From contig CM068313.1 in assembly GCA_034766995.1 (NCBI GenBank), positions 7,569,461 through 7,633,460 of the forward strand: DNA of 64,000 nucleotides. The letters run 5' to 3'. Under the pieces are notes generated by a model. That model was not told where the DNA came from. It did not search any database and was given only the letters and a program-made list of their open reading frames with translations. Position numbers and translations under genes: made by a program. The first letter of the stretch is position 1. Each line of letters starts with the position of its first letter. Origin of the DNA: Acanthacorydalis orientalis. Lineage: Eukaryota; Arthropoda; Insecta; Megaloptera; Corydalidae. Shown here one piece after another: positions 52,371 to 64,000 of the stretch.

Positions 52371-54501
52371 AACTCCTAAAGTTAATTTAAAAATAGAAAA
52401 CAGATAAAGTCATGCAATTATACAATGAGTAAATCAATTTATAGAAAAAAAACTGTGAATAAAATGCATGTAATACGATTTGTTGACCTTTACATATATT
52501 TTAAATCAATACACGCTTTACATACATAATTCTGTAACGAATTCGATGACAAACAAATCAGATAGTTCAATTCGTGTATTGAAAGTGTATCAGAAAAAAA
52601 AAACTAAAAATAAAATTGCATTTAATCGAGCATTTCAACTTAGTCATAAAAACGAACAGAAGAGTTTTACGAAACGAATAAATAAAGAATAGGAGTTGAA
52701 ACATGTTATGCAATAAAAATATAAATAGATATTTTACACTTACAGTAGCACGGACATTATGTGTGTAGTAATCTTGTACGCCATTCCAGTAGCCAAAATG
52801 CGAATCGAAACCACGGTACGTGGGTGTATATTCTGTTTTGTAGTAACCGAGATGCCATTTTCCTATAGCGTGTGTCGAGTAGCCAGCTTCTCGTAAATAT
52901 TCGGGTAATAGTTTTTCAGTTAATGGTAGACCTCGAGGTTCAGGTTCAAGAAGAACTAAATGTTGCATACCTGTAATAAAAAAAGACCTCATTAATATTT
53001 ATGCTCATCGTTCATATCTTTTTATCGATTTAAATTGTCGAATAAACTAATATTAATTTAACTACAGTCAAATAAATTGGTAAATAAAAAGTAGATCATA
53101 TGAAAGTTATTTCTCAAAACATTTAAGTATTACGTGTAAAAATTAATTCGGTGCATTTAAATTGAATCAGTGTCATAACTCTGTTTTAAATTAAAATATT
53201 CTTTGTCATTTTAAGATTTTTAATTTCCAACGTTAATAGTTAAAAACAATATATATCTTAACCAAGTAGTTGACACAATCTCACAAAACAGTATTGAAAA
53301 AGATGGCGTCCGAAATACAGCATATTAGGCATTGAATGCATTTGAGGGAAGATGTGACAATTAAAACATACAAAACGTGTTAAAACAGTGGAAGGGGTCC
53401 TATAATGCATTACGATTTTATCGATTCAAAGCCGCCATGTATTTTCGACAAGGGATCCGTCAGTGACCCGAAGGATAGATAAAAATTATATAAAATAATG
53501 AGAGATATTTTGTAGATTGAAATGTATTTGATTTTTGGTAAACATTCATTTTGAATCAAAAATGTATCAAATTAATTCGTACACCTAGTAATAAGATAAT
53601 TACGAAAAAATCTAAAATAAATTGTTTAATATGAGACATTTTAATACAGATGTAATGAAGGTTATGCAGACAATTGTTGTAAGATACGATTAATACGGAA
53701 ATAATAATTTTAAACTTGAACTTAGGTGTGTTTTTCAAGTAATTTCATTTATTGACACACTTTTTTAATTTAAATTACGTTTTATAAGTGTATAAAATGT
53801 AGTGTATACACTGTATCTCTTTTGTACATATTCGATAATTTTATAAATCAATTAAAATGTTAGTGATGTAATAGAAAAAATATTTAAAGAATTTAAATTT
53901 TAAACAGATTTCTTTGTAAATATTAATTAATGTAAATCGTGTGTTTATTTTTATTTATCGCTATTGTGGCGATGAACAAAAATGCGACTTATTAAAAGTA
54001 TTGATAAAGAAATTTGCGGTAAAAAGTATGGTAGATAGGTAAAATTATTTATAAATACAATTATTAAGAAAAAGTTATTAATAATTAAATGATTAACGAT
54101 TCAGTTTTTTCATTATATGTAATTTAATATAAAAGCAGACGACTTATTCTTAAAACATTTTCAGTCAACTGAAGAGCTTTATTTAAAAAATAACTCTTAA
54201 ACACTATCATTTCTTCAATTTCTCTTTTTCATACAAAACTAGAAAAATATCTGAATTTCATAGTATTTGTATTCTTATTAGTGGATTTTCTAGTTTCATT
54301 TTTTAAATTATCAATACTGTACGTATTATTAAAAATATAATTTAATTTATTTTTTTAAAAAAACACTTGTAAATAAGTAATTTTTATTAATTTTCAAAGT
54401 AATACCCGAAAACAATAATCAGAACCAAAGCTTTTCGAAAAGTTGTACTATTTGTGTCATTGAATTGGGAAAATTAGTCATCTATATTAAAAATTAAGAA
54501 A

Positions 54502-54570
<69 letters not shown>

Positions 54571-56147
54571 ATCAATTAAATGGTTGTAAAGTAATTGCTT
54601 CATTGCGTCAAACTGAAATAAAGGAACTTCACACAATGTATTATAGACTGGGCTAGGCTCGCATTTACAAAAGAATGCTGATAAAAAAATGTAATTACTG
54701 AAATTACACTTTCCAATATAAACGGTAAAATAAACAGGAAAAAAATTTTGACCTCGTCTGAAATATGATCTTTGTTATTTCTTCCTACGTTCCACGTGAA
54801 ATACAATTAGATATATTCTGCGAAGTCGAGATTTGATGATGACAAAGATACTTAACAATGGGATTTCTGGTGAAGAATGTGAATCATGTATTTATTTTTT
54901 GTAATATAGGAGATTCAAATATATGATGATATAAAAATGATATTTATTTATTTTTACGTGTAAAAATTAATTCGGTGTCTTTAAACTGAATCAGTCATTA
55001 CTCTATTTTAAATTAAAATATTTTCTTGTCGTTTTAGTATTTTGAAATATCAACGTTCACATTTAAAAACACTATATATTTTGGTCAAGAAATTGGCATA
55101 CTCTCATAAAACAGTACGGAACACGATGGCGTCCGAAAAGCAGTAGAGTTCGCATTGCATATTTTTGGCGGAAATATATTGAGAGGCATGAAACATGCAA
55201 AAAATTCTATAATAGTGGTAGAAGTCCAAATGCATAACGACTTATCGATTCAAATCCGTTATATTTTTTCGATAAGGGATTCTTTAGTTATCTAACAGAT
55301 GGAGCAAAGTCATATAAAATAATGGACGAAATTTTTAGGATGAAAATGTATTCCATCTTTTTTTATAATTTTTGTAAATATTCAAACTTTTTTTATAATT
55401 TCTATAAAGGTCTCAAATAAATCAGTATCTCTAAATAAGATAGCATCGTACAAGTAAAAGAAATAGATTTTAAATTATCTTATATTAATTAAGCACTAAT
55501 TATTTGTATATTATTCAATGATTGGTTTTTAGATTGGTTCAAATTGTAGATGAATACACATTAATAATTTTGTATTTCAAAAAATATGAATTAAATTCTA
55601 TTTGTTTAAAAACTGTGCCTTTTGAAGTTTTTCCATATTAAAAACTATGAGACTAATGAACGACTATAATAAATAATTTTCTGTAAAAACTACAAATATA
55701 AATGAATATAGAAGAAAATATTTTTTATTATTCGAATTATCGCATCTTATTAAAAAAATATATTCATAAAAAATAACTATTATTTATATCCATCGTCAAT
55801 GTCGTAAAAAATAATCTTTATTTCACATTTAACTTTATCTATGTATTTAAAAAAAGATATGCACATACACTAACAGAAACTTCTAATAATGTCTACATAA
55901 AAGATGTTTAGTCATTAAAAGTGTATACTTTATATAAATTTAACAAATATTTTTAAAATATGCCAAGGTAGACATTAATCTATCTTCAAAAGAAACTTAG
56001 ATTAACTCAGATTAAAATGCTGTTGTTTCTCATACATAATCTTTTTATGAAGATCAGTTACACAAATGCCATTTATAAACTATTTGTTAACAACACAATT
56101 CTTTTATACATTATATTGTTTCGTCCTAATTTTTAAAAACGCAATTG

Positions 56148-56186
<39 letters not shown>

Positions 56187-57461
56187 GATAGATAAATAGA
56201 TAGGTAAAGTAGCAAAATTAATAACAAAAATACTGCATTCACTATTTATGTTATTAAGTAATTGTTGCATGACCTCTTTTATTTATAATATTTTAAAGAC
56301 AGTTGATATATCAAAAAGTATACTCTTACATCATTAAAACTTCTTTCAAAATATTTATTTTTCATTTTTTGTAAGATTTTATTGTGTATGTCTATCTCGT
56401 TTGTAATTATAAATAAAGTGAAGTTTATTTTAGGTATTAAAATTTAATGGGTGTTCGTCATGGTGGAAATTGTTATGTTTAACGTAATTTTACATTGATA
56501 AGATAAAATATATTTAAGTAATAATCTTAGAACTATGAAGAATACTTGTCAAGAAATTGAGTATTAACTTATATCAAAAATTTATTTACTTAAACGAATG
56601 AAATTTTCATTCTCTTACAATTTCTCCTATATAGAGATTTTTTTCTGGTTTAGTGTTTTGAGGATGAAGGGATCACCATAAAAATGTACATAAGTAGAAA
56701 TTAAAAAAGATCAATAATTAAGTATTGAGCACAGATTTTGCTACAGAGCTAAAAATGAATTATTGTACTTTATTTGACTTCTTTTCAATTTAAACTCAGT
56801 AGATGTACGATGCACTACTATTATTTTTATTTTTAATCAATTTAAATATATTTATAAAAATATTTTGGTACAGAATAAAAAGAGTATTAATATTGAATCA
56901 AAGATGAATATTAAATTATTCAGAATTTGAATTAATTAAATATATTAATAAAGATTATATTAAATAATAAATGAAATAAATCAGATGATTTCATCTGGTT
57001 GAAAATAATTCTGCATTCACCGGGAATGAAAAGCATTTATGTTCTTAATTCCAACGTAAAGACCAATTGATACAATTTGTAAATTACCCTTTTCCGTCAT
57101 TAAAACCATGTTATCATCAAGTAATAACAATTGATATTCTCAGTGATGACATTAAATTTTCATACGAGATTCATTTAAATAATTTTAATACTCTCCAGTT
57201 GTCTAGCTTAAATTTATTCAGATTGTTGTGCAAATTAAGTTAAGTTTGTGACTAATTTATCTTGTTATACAAGAATGGAAATCCAAATTTATTATATAAA
57301 TGTAAACTTTGTTCTTTTTACTCAGAAATAATTACTTGAAGAAATGTTTTTGTTTGATATTATTAATATAACATTTACCTCGAATGACTAAGAAAACCAC
57401 AAAAAAGCATTGAAAGGAAATCAATTTATATATTATATTTTTTATATGTGAACACACACAC

Positions 57462-57499
<38 letters not shown>

Positions 57500-59933
57500 A
57501 TATATGACTGCCACATTGAGATATACTTTTGCGGTTTTTAATATAAATTGAATAAACATTTTAAGATTGTTTCACGTAAGATCCATATTAAGTTTTGGGA
57601 TATTCCATTTTTTGAGACCACAAATAAATATTGTTAACTGTTTAGATTATAAATTATTAGATTGACACGATATGTAATCAAACTTTATAAATATTTACAT
57701 TGAGTAATGAAAGTGACATTTAATTTTAACAAGTAATTAATGTATTAATTTTTTTAAGTAGCAGAAATTGCGAAACATTTATATTACAATTAATTATATA
57801 CAAGTTCTTGTTTTATTTTTGTTATATTATAAACCGTTTTTGTATGTTTTTTTAAACATTCTATCTATTTTGTTGGTTTATTTTGTCGGAATAAATCCGA
57901 TTTTATTTATATTTTTATTTGTTTTCCTTGTTGTATTTTTGTATCAATTATAGTTTTATTGTTATCTTATAAGTAAAATTTTATTTATTTTTGATTATTT
58001 TTATTAAAAAATCAAGCCTTTTTTATGAAATGATTTGAATTCGAGAAGAGATTAATATTGTATATAAAATATTAGATTTCCGATTGAATTAATAAACATT
58101 GGAATACAAAATATTTAATCTTTCTGTACATAAAAAATAATTCCGCCCTAAAATTTGCATAAAACATTTTTTTTTTATTTTTCGTGTACACCACCTCCTC
58201 ATAACCCCGCTCCTCCCGCTGCACTCAATAAGTAGTACGTTAACCATTCCCAATCATCAATGATTGGTTGATGGATATCGCATGGTCTCTATTCTGATTA
58301 GTCGACTTCAGGCACATGTAAGTCTGCCCCTAGCGAGTAGGGGGCAGAGCCCTATGATAATAAATATTTACTTATCATAAATTTTATTTTTAATTGAAAA
58401 AAATGTTAACTATCATTGATATAGAATAAACAAAAAAATAATTTTATAACTTTTTCTTAACTTGAAGTATTTTTATACATAATGAAGCTTGTTTTATGTG
58501 ACTTTCAATTTTTTTATGATTGGTTTGTGTGTATCATAGAGGACGTGAGTTCATTACTCTTAGGTTTTGAACTAGAGTTCAAAATCTATCTAAAGATAAC
58601 GAAATTCGAAACTAGTCACAGAAGAAACAAATTCATAGGTGACTTTCAGGATTTGTATAGAGTAATTATGAATAACAGATACGCAGTAAAACAATAATAA
58701 TGTCTTTTTTATAGTTCCAAAATGCTATTTAGTGAATGGTAATTTATTAGGTGTAAAATTAATTTTGTGCTTTTAAATTGAATTAATCATAACCCTGTTT
58801 AAAATTAAAATATTATCTTGTCGTTTTATGATTTTCAAGTGCCAACCTAAACATTTAAAAACATTATATATCTTAGCTATGCAGTTGGAACAACCGAAAA
58901 ACATCATGTTAGGCATTGTATTCTTTACACATTCCACTTGAAAAATATGCTACTGAAGCTACGGGAATAATTTGTTCAGCCTTGGAGAAGATGTTGTAAC
59001 ATATAAAACATTCAAAGAATGCTAACGACTTCATCGACTCAAATCCGCCATATTTTCTTGACAAAAATTCGTAAATTATCTGGCAGATGGAACAAAATTG
59101 TATAAAATAAAAGTGTATATTTTGGGGATAAAAATCTATTCAATTTTTCCGTAAACATTGATTTTCTATAAAAAAAGGCACCGAATCAATTCGTACACTT
59201 AATAATTTTAAATTCATATTTATTATTTCTCTCTCTCTTCCTTTTTCTTCATATATGTTATTTACATTCAACTGATCAAAATGAACTGATACTACCACCT
59301 TTTTACAGTTGTAAAAATGCACTGACTTTCTTTCGGCCTTGTTTTAAGTTCGAAATTTTGACATTTACTGAAATATACAAATAACATTTACATGTTTTAT
59401 AAATATTTTTTATTAATTTACAGGAAAAATCAAATAAATTAACCACCGGTTTATTTCGAAATTCAGTTACATAACCATAAGAACACGTGTGTTTTTTTTT
59501 TACAAAATTGATGACGTATTTAAATCTGATTACGTAGTTGTTCCCGTTACCTTTCAAAATAATTACATACATATGTATAAAATTACACATATTTCAGTAT
59601 ATAAATATATTGAGACATTGTGAACGTCATAAATTACGTCACGTTTATACATTAAGTTAGCGGTCAATATCAAATCGAAACAGGTATTGGTCATGCACCT
59701 GAAGAGAAATGGATGTTATTTACATGTGGTGAAACCGTTCAGTGGGGATTCCAGACTTTCTTGTACGTAATTAAAATGATTGTTCGTGCAAATGTAATAC
59801 TTGGTACGTAGATGTATTTTTAGATCAAAAAACTATTTTTAGTTGTAAAGAGAAATAAAAAGTTTTCTTCGAGTCAAAAATATAAGAATTTATTTCCTCA
59901 TATAATAATTTATTTTATTACAGAATAAGCAGG

Positions 59934-59995
<62 letters not shown>

Positions 59996-61093
59996 TAAAT
60001 ATCATTTGAGTAGTATTATTTATATATTAATTAAATAAATCTGTTTTTTCTTTATTGTTCTTTATAATAAAAAAGATGACAGATAAGATATATAGATATA
60101 TTATTTATGAAGAAAATTTTCATTTGTTGTATTAATTTTATCTATGACTATTGTTCTAGATTTTTTTATAAATTTTGAGATACTTTCATAATTCTTTATG
60201 GTGTTTTTAAAAAATAATTAAAATTTTTAAAGGCTTAAATAATTAATAATCAGAATAGTGTAGAAGCTGTTTTTTTAATGTCACCAAAAAATATTTTATA
60301 AATTCGGTGTAGAAATAATATTGAAATCGTATTCAAAAATTTTTTAATGAATTTAATAATTGTTTTCTCGTTCACTAGTTTATTTTTCTATACAAATCCT
60401 GGAGGATATGTAAGAATTCGTTTCTGTTACGACCAGTTTCAATTTTCATTTTCGGATGAATTTCAAACTGAGTTCAAAATTTACCTGAACAGGACGAAAG
60501 TCAAAAATTGTGGCACAAGAATGATCTCAAATACGAGTACATCCTTCAGGATCCACACAGAATAACTTGTTAGTTAAAATTTTTCTGTACTTATTTTTTT
60601 AAATCGAACAAAAATAGATTTTTTTCTAAAAATTTTATTTCTTTTTATAAAATTTTCATCAGACTGGCCTAAAATTGTTTTTTTTGGTTCTTATTAATTA
60701 TTTTTCGAAAGAAAGAAAAAACACATTTTTTTGGTTTGAAAAAAATCTTTTTTAACGTGTATGAAAACTAGTATAGAAAAAAAATGTTTTTTATATTGTT
60801 TTAAAATTTCGATTTTATGAAATATTTCCTATCATGAGTGGTTCGAAAAAAAGAAACTTTAATAACTGACCTTAGAGTAGAACATTTTTATTAATTAATT
60901 ATGGTATAGTTTAAATATACGTTCGAATTCCATTGTGTCTAGTATGTTTACCGAAAAATTACTGGAATAAATAGCAGTAACAACCATGTGGGTTAATTCA
61001 GTCACCAGATGAGGACTTATGTCTAAGATTGAGCCATTATTTAGTATTTTAATTGTTGGAGATTTGGATAATCAGCGTTGTATTCTCTCTCTC

Positions 61094-61155
<62 letters not shown>

Positions 61156-61991
61156 CGTGTTTATATCATTATATTTTATGATAACATTGTATTAAAAATA
61201 ATTATAATATAAAAACGATATTATTGTATTGTAAATAACATAATGATTATTTACACGTCTTCTTTTTTACCTACGTACAAAAAAATTGTTTTGTATTGTT
61301 TGTGGGACATTTATATGTATTTTAAAATAATATTATTTGCATGGTTCATTTTAAACTCTAATGTTTTAAGGTATATATTCAGATATTGATATTTGTTAAT
61401 AATATTATTTTTTCTAATATTTAATTTTTATTATGTTTTTAGAGAATAAATAACTTGAACATAAAAAAACGATTTTTTCCTATATGAGTGAATAAATATT
61501 ATTATATTCATAGCAATCAATAATTATTCTTTCAAATAAACATAATTTTTGGCTTTAAAATGTAAATAATAGAATGAATTCATTGAAAATCTCTTCCAAA
61601 AATACTAAATATATTAACGCCAAAATAATTCCGACAAAATTTGAAGTTAATGAAAAAATAGCAAGTAAGAGATTAAAAAAAACAGCCGGTAAAATACACG
61701 AGGAATAAATATTATTTTCTTATTAATTTGGGAAGAATTTTTTATTTAATATTTCTTAAATAATCAGTATTTATTTTTTATGTTTTCATCAAAAATCTAA
61801 TTGTTTTCATACAATTTCTAAGTAATGTTCTTGTTTTCATTTTATCTGAATTTAGAAAAATATTTTAATATATTTTATACTATCGAAATATAATAACAAT
61901 TTTAATTCATTCCGTTTCAAACACGATTAATGTTTTTACTTGAAGATGTAACCACGTGATAAAATGAATGTTAATTCAAGGACAATAAATC

Positions 61992-62051
<60 letters not shown>

Positions 62052-62255
62052 GTGAATGGTAATTACGGTCTATAATAATTGAAAAATTTTCTTACCATTA
62101 TGTATAGGATATTTCCCTGTCATGAAAGCGGATCTGGACGGTGTACACAGTGCTTGCACGTAATGATTATTTAAAATAATACCATTGTATGCCAAAGCAT
62201 CAATATTAGGTGTAGGAATCTGGTTGCTTCCATGGAAACTGACATCGTTCCATCC
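48825..62255 (-). CDS. Arylsulfatase B-like enzyme with C-terminal membrane anchor, 5' partial
   Basis: Group I sulfatases of the ARSB/ARSI/ARSJ class remove sulfate from glycosaminoglycan sugars in lysosomes or outside the cell. Seven exons in gene order: 62255-62096, 52970-52744, 51303-51048, 50844-50687, 50530-50395, 49982-49659 and 49438-48825. All junctions seen are GT..AG and in frame, giving 624 residues. Exon 1 here starts GWNDVSFHG, so the signal peptide and the ADDLG metal-binding segment lie beyond the window. CTPSR carries the cysteine that becomes formylglycine. [13 protein letters not shown] is the second sulfatase signature, HLAPH gives an active-site histidine and SDNGAQ a metal-ligand pair. 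The tail has a Cys-containing segment, a hydrophobic helix of about 23 residues ([16 protein letters not shown]..) and a basic cytoplasmic-like end, which lysosomal ARSB lacks. The first visible intron (9.1 kb) holds three deletion elements. Confidence 0.93.
52319..52365. repeat. (TA)n tract
   Basis: About 46 bp of TA repeat in the intron between the sulfatase exons at 52744 and 51303. Confidence 0.9.
53132..53589 (+). mobile_element. Mariner-derived deletion element, copy 3
   Basis: Inverted ends are complete: ACGTGTAAAAATTAATTCGG at the left and AATTAATTCGTACACCTA at the right. The plus strand contains AAGATGGCGTCCGAAATACA near 53302, a transposase-like N-terminal fragment, and the C-terminal IDSKPP..F(R/D)(Q/K)GIR-like fragment, with the catalytic centre missing. 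It lies in the 9.1-kb sulfatase intron. Confidence 0.8.
54504..54565. repeat. (TA)n tract
   Basis: About 60 bp of TA repeat in the 9.1-kb sulfatase intron. Confidence 0.9.
54953..55425 (+). mobile_element. Mariner-derived deletion element, copy 4
   Basis: The left end TTACGTGTAAAAATTAATTC is nearly identical to copy 3. The interior has CACGATGGCGTCCGAAAAGC near 55121 and the DRW/YF-like C-terminal remnants. The right end is degraded, with duplicated TTTTTTTATAATTT sequence near 55357-55405. It is about 1.4 kb from copy 3, in the same orientation. Confidence 0.7.
56152..56182. repeat. (TA)n tract with GATA tail
   Basis: A TA repeat is followed by GTAGATAGATAAATAGATAGG, a short GATA-type microsatellite. 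Confidence 0.85.
56620..56770 (+). repeat. Interspersed repeat family A copy
   Basis: TTGAGGATGAAGGGATCACC, then AAAAAAGATCAATAATTAAG and TATTGAGCACAGATTTT, is a degraded version of the family A core. Arms are not clear. Confidence 0.45.
57466..57495. repeat. (CA)n(TA)n microsatellite
   Basis: A short ACACACAC run at about 57452-57463 leads into a TA tract. Confidence 0.85.
58480..58695 (+). repeat. Interspersed repeat family B copy
   Basis: GAGTTCAAAATCTATCTAAA, then GAAACTAGTCACAGAAGAAA and AATTCATAGGTGACTTTCAG, matches family B. The copy at 60365 shares the GAGTTCAAAAT(C/T)TA(T/C)CT block. A 71-codon open frame runs through it but looks incidental. Confidence 0.5.
58747..59203 (+). mobile_element. 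Mariner-derived deletion element, copy 5
   Basis: The left end TAGGTGTAAAATTAATTTTG and the right end GGCACCGAATCAATTCGTACA are clear. The interior again fuses a transposase-like N-terminal piece ([15 protein letters not shown]) to a C-terminal piece ending before the right inverted repeat. It is the third copy in the 9.1-kb sulfatase intron, all three in the same orientation. Confidence 0.75.
59940..59991. repeat. (TA)n tract
   Basis: About 50 bp of TA repeat in the 9.1-kb sulfatase intron. Confidence 0.9.
60365..60565 (+). repeat. Interspersed repeat family B copy
   Basis: AATTCGTTTCTGTTACGACC and CAGTTTCAATTTTC form an inverted left arm. GAGTTCAAAATTTACCTGAA and the CCTTCAGGATCCAC end follow. 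It is GC-richer than its flanks and carries a 72-codon open frame with no family match. Confidence 0.45.
61080..61160. repeat. (CT)n(TA)n(TG)n compound microsatellite
   Basis: CTCTCTCTCTGT leads into a TA tract of about 45 bp and then GTGTGTGTGTGCGTG. Confidence 0.9.
61994..62044. repeat. (TA)n tract next to sulfatase active-site exon
   Basis: About 50 bp of TA repeat end some 50 bp from the donor of the CTPSR exon. Confidence 0.9.
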
Positions 62256-62893
62256 CTGAAAAAAATAAAATTCAATTTTATTAAACTAAATTTTTTTAAA
62301 CAAGATTATGTGTGATTTATGATAAAGTGAATAAAATGGAAATATATAAGAATGATTTACCAAATACATGAATGCATTTAAAAAACAACTACAGAAATAA
62401 TCCTATTAAAAAATATCAAATAGTTTCACTGCAAATATTTGCAGTATATTAATATTTTTTGAAATTTGAATTGAAAATATAGATCATCAAGTCTACAAAT
62501 ATTTTAAAAATGTGTATATAACTATTCAAATTAATGTATTTACAAAGACGAATATTTTATAATAAAAATTAAGAAATAATAATGGTTTTATAAAATTAAT
62601 AAATTTACATTAATTTCTATGTAATTCCCTTCAAATCATATATTGAAAAATAAATTTGAATAAAAAAAATGTAAAAAATTAAACTTGTAACGGTCGAGAT
62701 TTTGCAATTGTTTTATTTTGTTAAAAAATATATGATAGGTTTAGGGAACGATTCATTAGGTTTGATTCATTTCAAGTCAGGTATTGTCTGATAAAACTGG
62801 TTCGACTGCTTGGAATGTTGAGACGTGATAAACGAATCAGCATTATTAGAATGTGGTTTTACCTGGATGAATCAAGATTTTCATCTTAAAAAT

Positions 62894-62962
<69 letters not shown>

Positions 62963-63091
62963 CATATGGAGATAAAAGTAAGTAAAGTGCTTTAAAAAAT
63001 AATTGGCCTACAGTAAAAATATTTTTATTTCTATTTAGTCTTCCACAAAATCAGTTTTAAGAAACTTGTTTTATAAGTGAGCAGAAGAGTT

Positions 63092-63142
<51 letters not shown>

Positions 63143-63397
63143 CATTTTTTATTTTTAACATTTTTCAAATCCGGAAACAAATGAAAAAAATTCCACGTTT
63201 GAGATCAAAATAAATAACCAAAATTTACTTTTTTAGATGAAATAAAAATTAATTAAATCTAAAAACATACGGAATTATGACAAATATTTTGATAAAAACG
63301 TTTTTAAGAAATGTTTCATTGGAAAGATAATAATTGGATGTGATTACAGACCCTAAATATCCCTTTCTATCTCTCTATATATACATATATATTATAC

Positions 63398-63442
<45 letters not shown>

Positions 63443-64000
63443 ATGTGTGTGCCTGTGTGTGTGCGTGAAGATATAATTGCCCTAATCAACTATTAAATTG
63501 TAATACAACAGTGTATGATAAAAACGAAGACTTTCAAGTTTACCATTATTGTTATGATAATTGTATTATCATATTTCTATTATCTATTTGAGAAATGTTT
63601 GAAATAGAATATAATTTTTTAAAGATAACATAATTATAATATAGAAAGAAAAATGTAAAAAGATAATATAATCTTTGAAGAAAATTAAAATTGGTAAAGT
63701 ATTTGAAATAATTAAAAAATACAAATTTATATGTAAATACAAACAAGTTACTACAAATAACATTTTTATATTAAAGTATTTAAGGTGTTTCTTGATAAAA
63801 CAATTGTTTATTTGGTATCTTAATAAAAATCAATAATTATTAATTGAAATTTTGATTTTCTATGACAATATATAGCATGTAACACAAATTTTCAAATTTA
63901 ATAAAGAATTAAATAGTTGTTATCTAAAAATGTTTATTTTTTTTTACTAATTTCTTATCGTTTAATAAAATAAATATTTTATTTCAATATAATTAAATAA
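62256..64000. other. Sulfatase upstream intron, no exon recognised
   Basis: The minus strand must carry the preceding sulfatase intron here, because 62255 is a splice acceptor edge. I searched for the family's ADDLG-type segment and found none, so the next exon is outside the window. TA tracts lie at about 62898-62958, 63096-63137 and 63401-63434, the last followed by a TG run. Confidence 0.6.

Noticed and set aside
62256..64000. Missing N-terminal sulfatase exon
   Set aside because: No ADDLG-like or signal-peptide-like segment with a suitable donor was found on the minus strand, so it is taken to lie beyond the window.

Overview
This is a 64 kb stretch of a very AT-rich nuclear animal genome. 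Spliceosomal introns with GT..AG borders, invertebrate-type proteins, mariner-class transposon debris and about thirty (TA)n tracts point to an insect. A hymenopteran (bee, ant or wasp) is my best guess, from composition and from the mellifera-subfamily mariner relic; I cannot fix the species. Seven protein-coding genes can be supported, all by recognisable protein similarity and by exon joins that keep frame.

Layout. 1-4573: gene-poor, with one degraded interspersed repeat and a possible orphan promoter. 4574-5979 (-): ITPK1 inositol phosphate kinase, 4 exons, head to head with 6291-8212 (+): SMG9, the nonsense-mediated-decay cofactor, 7 exons; their start codons are 311 bp apart. 10543-24861 (-): a Flattop/CFAP126 ciliary microtubule protein with a 27-bp first coding exon and a 10.4-kb first intron. 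Inside that intron, on the opposite strand, lies an uninterrupted TBC1D22-type Rab-GAP (22098-23420, +). 24.9-37.6 kb: a gene desert with a dead mariner element (about 31300-32560), fold-back repeats and TA tracts. 37629-39852 (+): a NHLH/HLH4C-class neuronal bHLH factor in two coding exons, with an upstream ORF ending on its start codon. 40-45.2 kb: AT-rich intergenic. 45212-47704 (-): GTF3C3 (TFIIIC subunit) in one exon. 48825-62255 (-): seven exons of an arylsulfatase B-like enzyme with a C-terminal membrane anchor; its 5' end lies beyond the window.

The genes do not form a pathway; they are ordinary neighbours. ITPK1 and SMG9 probably share a promoter region. The accessory content is transposon-derived: five copies of an about 450-490 bp element joining the two ends of a mariner-like transposase gene, two families of fold-back repeats, a 300-bp TA-flanked inverted-repeat element and a near-perfect 210-bp palindrome. 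The most unexplained sequence is a pair of perfect 24-bp palindromes, 9 bp apart, beside a long TA tract at 18.5 kb. I found no tRNA, rRNA, CRISPR array or virus-like gene.
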